From assembly GCA_963801195.1 (NCBI GenBank), contig CAWDDX010000005.1, positions 310,001-374,000 on the forward strand: DNA of 64,000 bases, written 5' to 3'. Positions 52,369 to 61,377 of this stretch are shown piece after piece. The position numbers and the translations under genes were made by a program. This stretch comes from SZUA-36 sp963801195 (lineage in GTDB: Bacteria; Pseudomonadota; Gammaproteobacteria; Xanthomonadales; SZUA-36). Below the pieces are notes generated by a model that ran no database searches, was not told the origin of the DNA, and saw only the letters and a program-made list of their open reading frames with translations. Position 1 is the stretch's first letter; each line of letters starts with the position of its first letter.

Positions 52369-53967
52369 TCAGGCCGTCCCGACCGACGGACGGAAATCGC
52401 GCAGCATGGGGTAGCCGTCGGGCCGGAATGCCGGCTCGATGCTGTCACGAAAGATATTCGGCATCACGCCGTTGGTCACAAACCGGTAACAGCCGGACGC
52501 CTCCATCAGGTCCTCCATACGCCGGTACATGGCGCCGCGCTCTTCCGCGCCCGTGACTTCCAGTGCGCGCTCGTTCAGCTGGTCGAACTCCGCGTTATTG
52601 AAACGTTCCCAGTTCCAAAGCCCGATCTGATCGGAGTCGAACCAGGTTACGGAATAATAGGGATCGGCCATGCCGATAAAATCCCCGAGGTAAAGCTGAA
52701 TGTCGCGCCACTGATCGCCAAGGTCTTGCCTTCCGAGCATGATATAGGTGCTGTTGTCCTGCGCCTTGATATCGACCTCTATGCCGACTTTCTTCAGCGA
52801 CCATTGCATCACCTGGACCGCGGTGAGGTCCCGGGACCTGCTGGGCACATCAAGTCTCAGGCGCAGGGGCAGGCTGATGCCCGTTTCCCTGAGCAAGGCC
52901 CTGGCGCGCCCTGGGTCACCCGCGGGTGGAATCAGGGCGTGTTCACGGTGACCGGTCATTCCGGCAGGAATCGGACCGGTAGATACCTTTGCCAGTCCGA
53001 ACCAGGCGGCCTCGAGCACCGCTTCGACGTCAATTGCGTACTGGATCGCGCGTCGGATGCGGATGTCCGCGAGTGCGGGGTTCTCCCGGTTCATCCCCAG
53101 CCAGATATTACGTCCGGAAGGCAACACCTGCAGTGAACTCGCGGGCGGCATGTTGCGCCTGAAGGGGGCGACCGACTCGACCGATATCTGGGTGCAATCC
53201 AGTTGTCCGGCTTCATATGCCATCTCCGCTGCCTTGTCATCGGAAATTGGATAGATGTGAATTTCTGCAAAGGCGGCCTGCTCACCGGTCCACGCCGGGT
53301 TTCTCTGTAGCACGGTCTTCCGCTGGGCCTGCCAGGATTTGAACGCGTAGGGGCCGGAGCTGCAGGGTGGGTTGGTGTTGAAACGACCGCCGCCGGCCTC
53401 GACCGCCTTGCGCGACAGCAAAACGCCACTGGGGCCCGCAACCGCGACCGGTATAAAGGCCGCGTAGGGTGATCGCAAAACCAGGGTACCGGCATAACGG
53501 TCATGCACCTCGACGTGGCTCAGCGGCCCCATGTCGGGCAGGTTCACGGCGTGCATTGCCGGGTCGACCATGCGCTCAAAGGAGAACTTGACGTCATCGG
53601 CGGTCAGTTCGCCGAAACCATTATTGAAAACCTGGCCGGGTTTCAGGCGAAACCGGTAACGGGTGGGGTCGATCTGTTCGAACGCTTCGGCGGCATCGTA
53701 TTGCGTATCCCAGCTGCCATTGGCTTTGAACTGCAGCAGGTTCTGAAAAATCGTAGTGTTGATAATGCCTTCGGCGCCAGAGACGGTACTCACCGGGTCG
53801 AGAGAGAACACGTCCTGGTAGCCGCGGATGCGTAATATGGCATCGCTGCCCGCACGGAGCATGGCCGGTCTGCCTGCACCCGCAAGTCCACAGAGCGCCA
53901 GGGTGGTGTTTTGCAGAAAATCGCGACGCGTCAGGCTGAAAAATTGTCGATGTACTTTTTTATTCAT
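52369..53967 (-). CDS. ABC transporter solute-binding protein, family 5 (dipeptide type)
   Basis: 532 residues. The N-terminus has a twin-arginine motif (LTRRDFLQNT) followed by a short hydrophobic stretch (LALCGLAGAG), so export is by Tat. The mature part fits the SBP_bac_5 fold: IFQNLLQFKANGSWD, YRFRLKPGQVFNNGFGELTADDVKFSF, GPYAFKSWQAQRKTVL and IRRAIQYAIDVEAVL. It would capture peptides or similar oligomers in the periplasm. First gene of the importer operon, 57 bases from the divergent CocE/NonD hydrolase. Confidence 0.94.
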   Translation of the reverse strand: MNKKVHRQFFSLTRRDFLQNTTLALCGLAGAGRPAMLRAGSDAILRIRGYQDVFSLDPVSTVSGAEGIINTTIFQNLLQFKANGSWDTQYDAAEAFEQIDPTRYRFRLKPGQVFNNGFGELTADDVKFSFERMVDPAMHAVNLPDMGPLSHVEVHDRYAGTLVLRSPYAAFIPVAVAGPSGVLLSRKAVEAGGGRFNTNPPCSSGPYAFKSWQAQRKTVLQRNPAWTGEQAAFAEIHIYPISDDKAAEMAYEAGQLDCTQISVESVAPFRRNMPPASSLQVLPSGRNIWLGMNRENPALADIRIRRAIQYAIDVEAVLEAAWFGLAKVSTGPIPAGMTGHREHALIPPAGDPGRARALLRETGISLPLRLRLDVPSRSRDLTAVQVMQWSLKKVGIEVDIKAQDNSTYIMLGRQDLGDQWRDIQLYLGDFIGMADPYYSVTWFDSDQIGLWNWERFNNAEFDQLNERALEVTGAEERGAMYRRMEDLMEASGCYRFVTNGVMPNIFRDSIEPAFRPDGYPMLRDFRPSVGTA

Positions 53968-54024
53968 TATCCTCTACTATTGTCTACGCTCAGAAGTAAG
54001 TCAAAGTAATCCGCGGAGGAGTCC

Positions 54025-56061
54025 ATGCAACGCATCAAAACTGAGTTTCCTTACCGGATACGCGAAATTGAAAATACCTGGATACCTTTGTCCGACGGCA
54101 CCCGGTTGGCCGCGCGGATCTGGCTGCCTGTCGAGGCCGAAAAAACACCGTTTCCAGCCTTGCTGGAATACATTCCCTATCGAAAAAACGACGGCACGGC
54201 CGTGCGCGACGCCATCCGTCATCCCTACCTTGCCGGGCACGGTTACGCCTGTGTGCGGGTGGACATCCGCGGCAGCGGCGAGTCCGACGGCATTCTTTAC
54301 GACGAGTATCTGAAACAGGAACAGGACGACTGTCTCGAGGTCATGGCCTGGATCGCCGCGCAACCCTGGTGCGACGGCGGTATCGGTATGTTCGGCAAGT
54401 CCTGGGGCGGCTTCAACGCCCTGCAGGTGGCGGCGCGTCGTCCACCGCAGTTGAAGGCTGTGATCACCATCGGCTTCACCGACGACCGCTACCACGACGA
54501 CGTGCACTACATGGGTGGCTGTGTGCTGGCTTCGCAAATGCTGCCGTGGGCGGCCGTCATGTTCGGCTACAATGCGCAACCGCCGGACCCACGCTGGTGC
54601 GGCGAAAAATGGCGTGCAATGTGGCTTGAGCGCCTGGCCGAAACGCCACCATTTGCCGAGGCCTGGTTGCAACACCAGAGACGTGATGACTTCTGGAAAC
54701 ACGGCTCGGTGCGTGAGGACTACAGCGCCATCGATGTGCCGGTTTTTGCTGTCGGCGGCTGGGGTGACGCCTATAACAATTCCATCCCGCGTCTTTTGGA
54801 AGGTTTATCCGTGCCATGCAAGGGCCTCATCGGTGCATGGTCGCATAACTACCCCGAAGAGGGCGTGCCGGGACCGGGCATGGGTTTCACCCAGGAGAGC
54901 CTGCGCTGGTGGGACCACTGGCTCAAAGGCAAAGACACGGGCCTGATGGCGGAGCCTGTGCTGCGTTGCTGGATGCTCGAGAGTGAGCCGCCCGCCACAT
55001 TTTACAGTGTGCGCAAGGGACACTGGGTCGGCGACCCGTCGTGGCCGTCGCCACATGTCGGCGAGCAGGTGCTTTACCTGGATGGTGATGGCGCGGCCAA
55101 TGTGCTGTCGGAATCGCCAGGCCAGGAGCAACCTCTGACATTCAGCGGACAGTTGTGTCACGGTTTCCAGACCGGTGAATGGGGCAATTTTGGTTCCCGG
55201 GGTGAATTTCCGCCCGATCAGCGTTCGGCGGACGGTGAGTGCATCGCCTTTACATCGGCACCCGTCACCGAGCCCGTGGCCATCCTGGGAAATCCCGAAG
55301 TTGATCTGCTGTTGTCGGTGGACAAGCCCAACGCGCTGGTGGCCGTACGCCTGTGTGACGTTGCCCCCGACGGCGCGTCCACGCTGGTCTCCTGGGGTCT
55401 GCTCAACCTGACCCACCGCGACAGCCATGAAAACCCGGAGCCCCTGGAACCTGGAAAGCGCTACCACGTGACGGTGCAATTGCGCATGGCGGGCTACCAG
55501 TTGGCCGACAGGCACCGCTGGCGGGTCGGTGTCTCGCCGACCTATACACGGCATGCGTGGCCTTCTCCCGAGATGGTGTGCCTGAGCCTGTTTACTGGTA
55601 AGAATTGCCGTTTGCGTCTACCGGTACGCACCCCGCAGAAAGCGGACGCCGGCCTGCCTGTATTCCCGCCGGCCGAGATCTCGCCACCGCTGGCGCTATC
55701 CCGGGTGCGCACACCGGAGCGGCAAAACACGGTATCGCATGACCGGGTGGATGGCTGGACAACGATGACGCAGGTCAATGACGAGGGCTGTTTACGGTTC
55801 CTGAGTAATGGTCTCGAAACGGATCACTGCAGCACTGAAATTTTCAAAGTGCGGGAGGGTGATCCGCTTTCCCTGAGCCAGCACATTCGATCCGTCATCG
55901 GATTCCGCCGCGAAGACTGGCGGGTGCGCGTGGAGACCGAAAGTCTGCTGACGGCCGACGCCACCCATTTTCATCTTTCCAGTCACCTGGATGCATACGA
56001 AGGGCATACCCGGGTGTTTACGAAATCCTGGACCAGGGCGATACTGCGGGACCTGGTATAG
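54025..56061 (+). CDS. CocE/NonD family hydrolase (S15-like)
   Basis: 678 residues: alpha/beta-hydrolase core with nucleophile Ser in GMFGKSWGGFNALQ (about 130-145), helical cap, and a C-terminal jelly-roll domain (about 430-678). DVRGSGESDG-type sequence (VDIRGSGESDG) and PRLLEGLSVPCKGLIGAWSHNYPEEG, with the catalytic His, are family features. GGAGGAG stands just before the ATG. Family members cleave esters or X-Pro peptide bonds; divergent placement beside a peptide importer suggests shared control and peptide or peptide-ester use. The protein has no clear signal peptide, so it is probably cytoplasmic. Confidence 0.9.
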   Translation: MQRIKTEFPYRIREIENTWIPLSDGTRLAARIWLPVEAEKTPFPALLEYIPYRKNDGTAVRDAIRHPYLAGHGYACVRVDIRGSGESDGILYDEYLKQEQDDCLEVMAWIAAQPWCDGGIGMFGKSWGGFNALQVAARRPPQLKAVITIGFTDDRYHDDVHYMGGCVLASQMLPWAAVMFGYNAQPPDPRWCGEKWRAMWLERLAETPPFAEAWLQHQRRDDFWKHGSVREDYSAIDVPVFAVGGWGDAYNNSIPRLLEGLSVPCKGLIGAWSHNYPEEGVPGPGMGFTQESLRWWDHWLKGKDTGLMAEPVLRCWMLESEPPATFYSVRKGHWVGDPSWPSPHVGEQVLYLDGDGAANVLSESPGQEQPLTFSGQLCHGFQTGEWGNFGSRGEFPPDQRSADGECIAFTSAPVTEPVAILGNPEVDLLLSVDKPNALVAVRLCDVAPDGASTLVSWGLLNLTHRDSHENPEPLEPGKRYHVTVQLRMAGYQLADRHRWRVGVSPTYTRHAWPSPEMVCLSLFTGKNCRLRLPVRTPQKADAGLPVFPPAEISPPLALSRVRTPERQNTVSHDRVDGWTTMTQVNDEGCLRFLSNGLETDHCSTEIFKVREGDPLSLSQHIRSVIGFRREDWRVRVETESLLTADATHFHLSSHLDAYEGHTRVFTKSWTRAILRDLV

Positions 56062-56234
56062 GCATTGTGCACATCCTGGCGACAGATCCCCAGTTGAATA
56101 CGTGACCAAACTGCGGAAACTCGCCAAGTGCCAATGCTGGTAATTGCTTACGGCCAGACGCGGCGGTTCACAGCTTTGAAGTGTAACTTCATTTTCAGGT
56201 ACAGATTGGAAGGCACGCAACAATCAGAACAGAC

Positions 56235-56274
56235 TATATACGATATTGCGTATATATGAAAAAACGTATATAAT
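56235..56274 (+). promoter_or_regulatory. promoter and palindromic operator of the permease-thioredoxin operon
   Basis: TATATACG and CGTATATA (56235-56242, 56249-56256) form a perfect inverted repeat with a 6-base spacer. CGTATATA occurs again at 56265-56272. A perfect TATAAT -10 lies at 56269-56274, with TTGCGT (56246-56251) as the -35 at 17 bases. The palindrome overlaps the -35 and the third half-site overlaps the -10, so a repressor there would block RNA polymerase. ArsR-type regulators often control such permeases, but none is encoded here. Confidence 0.6.
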
Positions 56275-56326
56275 CTCCCGGTAGCACAAGACATCTTTTG
56301 TAGCATTCTTTCCTATCAAAGGCGGC

Positions 56327-57688
56327 TTGAACACACCAACAATCGTCATGAAAGAGGCTGTGATTGAGGTGGTCAATAAATTAAAAACTCTGTATCAGGA
56401 GAATCGGGAACAAGGGCATTTATTGATCTTGATCCTGATGGCGTTTCTGGTCATTTACTTTATTCCTGCGGGCACGGCTCGCTTTGATAACGCCATACTC
56501 GAAGCAGTCCGCCTAACCAACTGGTATGCGCGAGAGCACGTCATCCTCTGCCTGCTCCCGGCCTTTGTAATTGCGGGTGCAATGGCGGTCTATATCAGCC
56601 AGGGGTCGGTACTGCGTTATTTGGGCCCGCTCGCATCAAAGCCCATTGCACTGAGTGTGGCTTCAGTTTCAGGTACTTTGCTGGCTGTCTGTTCCTGTAC
56701 CGTTCTACCGTTGTTTGGTGGCATCTACAAACGCGGTGCGGGATTGGGAGCAGCGATCGCTTTCCTGTACTCAGGACCCGCGATCAATATCATGGCGATT
56801 GTCGTAACCGCCAAGATTTTAGGGCCTGAACTGGGTGTTGCCCGGGCGCTTGGTGCGATCGTCTTTGCGCTGGTGATCGGCGCCATCATGCACTTGATTT
56901 ACAGGAAGGAGGAGTCAGCCAGGACGCAAGTCGCAACAAATGGATTTGGTTCCGAAGGACAGGAAAAACCCACGGGCCTCGTGGTGGCTTTCTTTGCCCT
57001 GATGATCGGTATCCTTGTTTTTGCCAATTGGGCAGCCGCCGACAGTTCCGTATGGATGAAGATCTACCAGTGGAAATGGCACATTACTTCAGTTCTGGCG
57101 ATTCTGTTTGCCGTATTACTGGTCTTGCGCTGGCACTGGTCTGCCAGGCAATTGCTCGCGCTCACCGGCCTGGTCGTGATCAGTGGTTTGTTGGTTCCCG
57201 GTACGCCTCAGCTTCCCTTTGCAATTGCCGTAGTGGGTCTGATGTTGCTGGCTGCAATACACGAGCAGGACCAGGAATGGGCCTCCCAGACATGGAGTTT
57301 TACCAAGCAGATCATGCCGTTGCTTCTTGGCGGTGTTTTTATTGCCGGGTTACTGCTGGGCCGTCCCGGTTACGAGGGATTGATCCCGTCTCAGTGGGTC
57401 AGCATGGCAGTCGGTGATAATTCACTGTTATCCACATTATTGGCTTCCGTTCTCGGTGCGTTTATGTATTTTTCCACCCTGACTGAAGTTCCCATTGTGG
57501 AGGGTTTACTTGGCGCGGGTATGGGTAAAGGACCAGCGCTGGCACTTTTACTGGCCGGACCCGCGCTTTCACTGCCCAGCATGCTGGTTATCAGGTCAAT
57601 TCTCGGAACTCAGAAAACGCTGGTTTATTGTTCCCTGGTGGTGGTGATGGCAACCATCACAGGCTTTATTTATGGAAATTACTGGTAA
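56327..57688 (+). CDS. permease of the YraQ/ArsP (DUF318) family
   Basis: 453 residues, about 10 helices. The pattern AVCSCTVLPLFGGIYKRGAGLGAAIAFLYSGPAINI is the family core, with a Cys pair CSC in a helix, and the repeat FSTLTEVPIVEGLLGAGMGKGPALALLLAGPALSLPSM mirrors it in the second half. Relatives export organoarsenicals or other toxic compounds; this member is unassigned. Start is TTG at 56327 with AAAGG just upstream; ATG at 56348 is an alternative. A thioredoxin-fold gene follows in the same operon. Confidence 0.87.
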   Translation: MNTPTIVMKEAVIEVVNKLKTLYQENREQGHLLILILMAFLVIYFIPAGTARFDNAILEAVRLTNWYAREHVILCLLPAFVIAGAMAVYISQGSVLRYLGPLASKPIALSVASVSGTLLAVCSCTVLPLFGGIYKRGAGLGAAIAFLYSGPAINIMAIVVTAKILGPELGVARALGAIVFALVIGAIMHLIYRKEESARTQVATNGFGSEGQEKPTGLVVAFFALMIGILVFANWAAADSSVWMKIYQWKWHITSVLAILFAVLLVLRWHWSARQLLALTGLVVISGLLVPGTPQLPFAIAVVGLMLLAAIHEQDQEWASQTWSFTKQIMPLLLGGVFIAGLLLGRPGYEGLIPSQWVSMAVGDNSLLSTLLASVLGAFMYFSTLTEVPIVEGLLGAGMGKGPALALLLAGPALSLPSMLVIRSILGTQKTLVYCSLVVVMATITGFIYGNYW

Positions 57689-57710
57689 AAAGCGAAAATG
57701 GAGATTTGAT

Positions 57711-57941
57711 ATGAATCTAAAAATCTATGGCAGCGGTTGTGCCAAGTGCAAGCTGTTGGCCGAGCATGCCGAAGCTGCGGCCCAGGCACTGAAAATCAAT
57801 TATGAGATTGAAAAAGTAACGGATATCAATAAGATCATTGACGCGGGCGTAATGCGCACACCAGCATTGGCAGTAAATGATCAAATTGTCGTTGCAGGAA
57901 GTGTTCCAAGCGCGGAAATGATCAAGACTTACCTGGTATAA
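57711..57941 (+). CDS. small redox-active thioredoxin-fold protein
   Basis: 76 residues from ATG at 57711, with GGAG 7 bases upstream. It has the glutaredoxin/thioredoxin-like start MNLKIYGSGCAKCKLL, in which the CxxC is C-A-K-C, and a cis-Pro-containing segment MRTPALAV. The size and pattern fit redox-active disulfide protein 2. These proteins are typically next to YraQ/ArsP permeases, suggesting they serve as a reductant or metal carrier for the permease. The longer in-frame start at 57672 overlaps the permease gene and has no ribosome site. Confidence 0.88.
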   Translation: MNLKIYGSGCAKCKLLAEHAEAAAQALKINYEIEKVTDINKIIDAGVMRTPALAVNDQIVVAGSVPSAEMIKTYLV

Positions 57942-57950
57942 ACGGATTGT

Positions 57951-58005
57951 CAGTCGACGCGTACGGCGATTCTCGTGGTGACGATGCCGGGCGCGGAAAT
58001 GACGG
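57951..58005. repeat. 55-bp repeat, left copy, flanking the sulfotransferase gene
   Basis: Aligns ungapped with 59767-59821 at about 43 of 55 positions in the same orientation. Read on the minus strand both encode a C-terminus of the form ISxxGIVTxxIAVRVD followed by a stop. It lies in the 302-bp gap between the thioredoxin-fold gene and the sulfotransferase gene; the remaining gap shows only a 15-bp tandem duplication (58184-58213). Confidence 0.7.
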
Positions 58006-58183
58006 ATCCCCTGCCGTTGGGTAATCCACCGACATCGCGGCTGCCATCCGTCGTTGATTTTTACCTGTGCCAGTATTAGCTTAGAATCATTGGCAACACG
58101 GCGTTTGTTTTACCTATACTGGGCGCGATGAGATCGGCACTGGGCGGCCAGTTCAGGGAATCCCGTGAAATTTGCGTGACGAT

Positions 58184-58213
58184 CCAGGACCAAACCAGCC
58201 AGGACCAAACCAG
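58184..58213. repeat. 15-bp tandem duplication upstream of the sulfotransferase gene
   Basis: CCAGGACCAAACCAG is present twice head to tail, ending about 30 bases before the ATG at 58244. It is a simple local duplication; no promoter or ribosome site is obvious beside it. Confidence 0.7.
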
Positions 58214-58243
58214 GTGCAGTAACTCAAATTCCAGTCTTTTTGT

Positions 58244-59752
58244 ATGCAGGAAATCATCACCCAGATCAAGCAGGGCAACCTGCATACGGCAAAAATGTTG
58301 TGCCAGGCGCGTCTGGCGGAACGGCCGGACGATGTCCTGAGCCGTTTTTACTTCGCTTTCATTCTGTGGCGGTGTTCGCAGCCCGGTGAGGCGCTGGAGC
58401 AATGCCGGGAAATACTTGCACATTCTCCCGCCGATGCCGGCCTGTTGAGTGACCTCGGTAACCTGTGCCGTGAACTGGGCGCGAATGCCGAGGCGCTGGA
58501 CGCTCTCGACCAATCCCTGGAACTGCGCCCCGGGAACCCCGGCACTACTTACAACCGGGCGCTGGTCCTCGACGCCCTCGGTCGTTCGCACGAGGCGCTC
58601 AAACTGGCCGATGCGTTTGCAGGCAAGGATCCCATGTTCTCCCGGGCGCGGTTCCTGGCCGGCAAGATCCGACAGGACTACGGTGACATGTCAGCCGCCG
58701 AATCCGATTTCCGTGATTGCATCAAGGCCGATCCGGGAAATGCCCGGGCGTGGTACGCCCTGGCGTTAACGCGGCGGTTCGCGCCGGGTGATGCGATCAT
58801 CGCGGATTTGAGACGGCAATTGATAACCGCCGCCGGAGACCCGGACTCAGAAAGTCACTTGCACTTTGCCCTCGCAAAGGTCCTCGATGATGCAGGGGCC
58901 TACGACGATGCAAGCGAACATCTCCTGGAAGCCAACAGTCTCGTGAACACCCGCTACGATGGCCCCGGGATCGAAGCGCGACTGGGGCGGTTGCGGGAAC
59001 AATTCAATTCCGCCATCGATCAATCTCAGGATGAAATGACAGGCACGGTACCGGTGTTTATCGTGGGGTTGCCCCGGTCGGGAACCACGTTGCTGGAATC
59101 CCTGCTGGCAAGACACCCCGGAATCCTGGCGTTGGGCGAACTCGATACACTGCCCCACCTGGTCTCCGATTTTCGCCGTTCCTGCAACCGTGACGAGTTT
59201 GATGAAATGGGCCGGCAATACCTCGCGGCACTACCCTTGCACGCGCGGCAGTACACACTGGCACTCGACAAGATGCCGAGTAATTTCTGGCGTCTTGGGC
59301 ATATTGTGGCAATGCTCCCAAATGCGAAGATTATCCACTGCCGGCGCGAATTCCGCGACGTGGCGATTTCCAATTTTTTCAATCTCTATGCAAGCGGCAA
59401 CAGTTTCGCCTACAGCCTGCGCGACCTTGCGCATTATACGGCCTGCCACGACGCCATCATGGATCACTGGAACGGTTTGCTGGGCGAGCGGATACTGCGT
59501 GTCGATTACGAGGAACTGGTCCGCAATCCACATCCTTCAATGACCGCGACAATGAATTATCTAGGCTTTCGATGGGAAACCGGAATGCTCGACGCACCAG
59601 ACGATGAGCGGCGTATCAGGACCGCCAGCCTGTGGCAGGCGCGCCAGGGGATATTTACCAGTTCGGTCGCCCGCTGGCGCAACTATCCGCGACTCGCGGA
59701 TGAATTCATGTCGCACTACCAGGAACATTCAAGCAGGCTCAATGCCCGTTAA
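58244..59752 (+). CDS. TPR-containing sulfotransferase
   Basis: 502 residues. N-terminal tetratricopeptide repeats (about 1-220, e.g. RFYFAFILWRCSQPGEALEQC, NPGTTYNRALVLDALGRSHEAL) and a C-terminal sulfotransferase domain. The PAPS 5'-phosphosulfate loop is VFIVGLPRSGTTLLESLLA near residue 271, and the 3'-phosphate-binding region KIIHCRREFRDVAISNFF follows. It would transfer sulfate to a carbohydrate or protein; the acceptor is unknown. The gene stands alone and is bracketed by related 55-bp direct repeats, suggesting an accessory insertion. Confidence 0.9.
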   Translation: MQEIITQIKQGNLHTAKMLCQARLAERPDDVLSRFYFAFILWRCSQPGEALEQCREILAHSPADAGLLSDLGNLCRELGANAEALDALDQSLELRPGNPGTTYNRALVLDALGRSHEALKLADAFAGKDPMFSRARFLAGKIRQDYGDMSAAESDFRDCIKADPGNARAWYALALTRRFAPGDAIIADLRRQLITAAGDPDSESHLHFALAKVLDDAGAYDDASEHLLEANSLVNTRYDGPGIEARLGRLREQFNSAIDQSQDEMTGTVPVFIVGLPRSGTTLLESLLARHPGILALGELDTLPHLVSDFRRSCNRDEFDEMGRQYLAALPLHARQYTLALDKMPSNFWRLGHIVAMLPNAKIIHCRREFRDVAISNFFNLYASGNSFAYSLRDLAHYTACHDAIMDHWNGLLGERILRVDYEELVRNPHPSMTATMNYLGFRWETGMLDAPDDERRIRTASLWQARQGIFTSSVARWRNYPRLADEFMSHYQEHSSRLNAR

Positions 59753-59766
59753 ACCGCTCTGATTTT

Positions 59767-59821
59767 CAATCAACGCGTACCGCGATTTTCCTGGTTACGA
59801 TACCGCGCACGGAAATAATGG
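59767..59821. repeat. 55-bp repeat, right copy, flanking the sulfotransferase gene
   Basis: Direct-orientation partner of 57951-58005. On the minus strand it ends IAVRVD-stop and the frame stays open to the left through VFLAKKLAFDWVGPII. The 420-bp gap 59753-60172 also holds the 25-bp repeats and a hairpin but no convincing gene. Confidence 0.7.
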
Positions 59822-59870
59822 GCCCCACCCAATCAAATGCCAGCTTCTTGGCCAAAAACACGGGCTGGCC

Positions 59871-59986
59871 AAAAACACGGACAGCCATGACTTTCTCCAA
59901 AAACAAAAACACGGACAGCCATGACTTTCAAAGATTCATGCCATAAGACTTTCCACAAAACAAAAACACGGACAGCCATGACTTTC
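59871..59986. repeat. three identical 25-bp direct repeats
   Basis: AAAAACACGGACAGCCATGA plus CTTTC occurs at 59871-59895, 59905-59929 and 59962-59986 without a mismatch; a partial copy (AAAAACACGGG) begins at 59854. Spacings are 34 and 57 bases. The array lies 187 bases from the stop of the Y1 transposase gene and may be the element this enzyme mobilises. Confidence 0.85.
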
Positions 59987-60127
59987 TCCAAAGATTCCAA
60001 ACGAAGTACAGCCGGATTCATATTGATTCATACTCAGTCGCAGCAAATGCGAGATGAACATGGCAGTTGTTTGAGCAAACAGAGGTGCTTTACGGTGTTT
60101 TGTCAGAAATCGGCCGAATTCAAGATA

Positions 60128-60144
60128 TTTCAGAATCTCTGAAA
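60128..60144. other. 7-bp-stem hairpin downstream of the transposase gene
   Basis: TTTCAGA, ATC, TCTGAAA. It lies 29 bases beyond the transposase stop codon (60173) and has no T tract; it could be part of the mobile unit. Confidence 0.5.
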
Positions 60145-60172
60145 CCTGAATCAGAAATGAGGCTGGATGGTG

Positions 60173-61132
60173 CTAGGCCCTTTCGGGACAAAGCCTGTCG
60201 CCAAGCATGTGACCTTTGACAAACTTTCGGCCCACTGATGCAGCAAAGGCCCGCAGCCTGCTTACAGGCCCCAGTGCAGCGGGTGAAGACAGGTCGTCTC
60301 TGGCAAGATATTTCAGAACAGGCGAAGCATTCATTTTCATCCTGATCAGTATCGGTGGCGCGGAAGCAGGAATATATCCCCGCTTGTTACGTTTGACCTC
60401 TCGACCACCCCAATCCACCAACTCAAGATAGTCTTTCAGGTTGAACGGTAACGTATTATCACTGTATTCTGAAAATGGTGCCAGACTATCGCTATCCGGA
60501 TGCTCAATACGTTCCTGAACAGATGTGTAATCCGATTTCTCCGGTGTTGTGGCCATGGCTGCCCGTATCGGGTTTAAATCCACGTAGGCCATACAGGCCA
60601 ATAGTGCCCGTTCATCCAACAATGCTTGTGATTTGAATCGGCCCTCCCAGAAACTACCGGTGCAGCGGTCTTCGCTATTGGCCATGCGGGCAATGGGTTC
60701 ATTGATGCAGCGCATGAACCAGGAGAGATCAGCGAGTCTTTCACGCCAGGTTGCAAACAGCTCGGCAACGCACTTGAGTTCGGCCCTGCTCAGATCGGTG
60801 TTGGCCAGGTACCGGTGCATTAACAGCGGGCCTGAAAAGATATTCATCCAGCGATGGGCGACCTCCTCATCGGTCCACTCGTCGACATGTGCGGGATTGA
60901 TCCGGACCACGATGTGGTAGTGGTTGTTCATGACGGCATAGGCACACAAATCAATGGCAAATACCGAGCACATCAGCTTGATCCGATCCACAATCCACTG
61001 GCGGCGGTGTTCGAAGTTGAAGCCGGTTAGCGGGTCAGATCCACACAGAAAGGCCCGCCGCACACATCGGGAGATGCAGTGGTAATACGGGGTGTCTTCA
61101 ACTGAGACCTGACGGTATCTTGGTTCTGGCAT
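60173..61132 (-). mobile_element. REP-associated tyrosine transposase (IS200-like Y1 family)
   Basis: 319-residue transposase. The N-terminal Y1 domain has the HuH motif MNNHYHIVVR (His71, His73), which binds metal, and AYVDLNPIRAAMA, a block typical of RAYT proteins that contains the candidate catalytic Tyr. Start is ATG at 61132, MPEPRYRQVSVEDTPYYHCISR. Such single-strand transposases act on short palindromic repeats, and the flanks contain three 25-bp repeats, a hairpin and a perfect palindrome. The gene appears complete. Confidence 0.88.
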
Positions 61133-61199
61133 GTATACAGTTTAGGTGACTGGTGGTTTGGGCACGATGGCAAAAGCCGATGGGTGTTGTAGGAAGGGG

Positions 61200-61305
61200 G
61201 ATTAAAAGTGGCTGTCTTGGCTTTCGGTCCTTTGCTTGGCTTTCGGTCGTTCGGTCCTTTCGTTGGGTCGGTCTTGGCTTTTGGTCTTGGCTTTCGGGGT
61301 GCTTT
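61200..61305. repeat. degenerate short tandem repeats upstream of the transposase gene
   Basis: Variants of CTTGGCTTTCGGTC recur several times between 61216 and 61295, with GTTCGGTCCTTT spacers. They form an irregular, low-complexity patch in the 245-bp gap between the transposase gene and the surface-protein gene; no gene is seen there. Confidence 0.65.
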
Positions 61306-61307
61306 TA

Positions 61308-61333
61308 GGGACTTGGTCCCGGGACCAAGTCCC
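61308..61333. repeat. perfect 26-bp palindrome
   Basis: GGGACTTGGTCCC followed at once by its reverse complement, with flanking bases A and C. It has no T tract on either side, so it is a poor terminator. It lies 45 bases from the surface-protein stop codon, and its location beside a Y1 transposase suits a REP-type structure. Confidence 0.85.
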
Positions 61334-61377
61334 CACCGCGTCACTGGACGCGCCGGTGCAAAGCTAAACGCTTTGGG

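Noticed and set aside
54001..54702. Minus-strand open frame opposite the CocE/NonD gene
   Set aside because: Shadow of a gene with strong motifs and a GGAGGAG ribosome site on the plus strand.
59871..59986. Short CRISPR-like repeat cluster
   Set aside because: Only three copies, irregular spacing of 34 and 57 bases and no cas genes.
59833..60021. Small minus-strand frame across the 25-bp repeats
   Set aside because: The frame is made by repeat copies and has no ribosome site; it is more likely repeat DNA than a gene.
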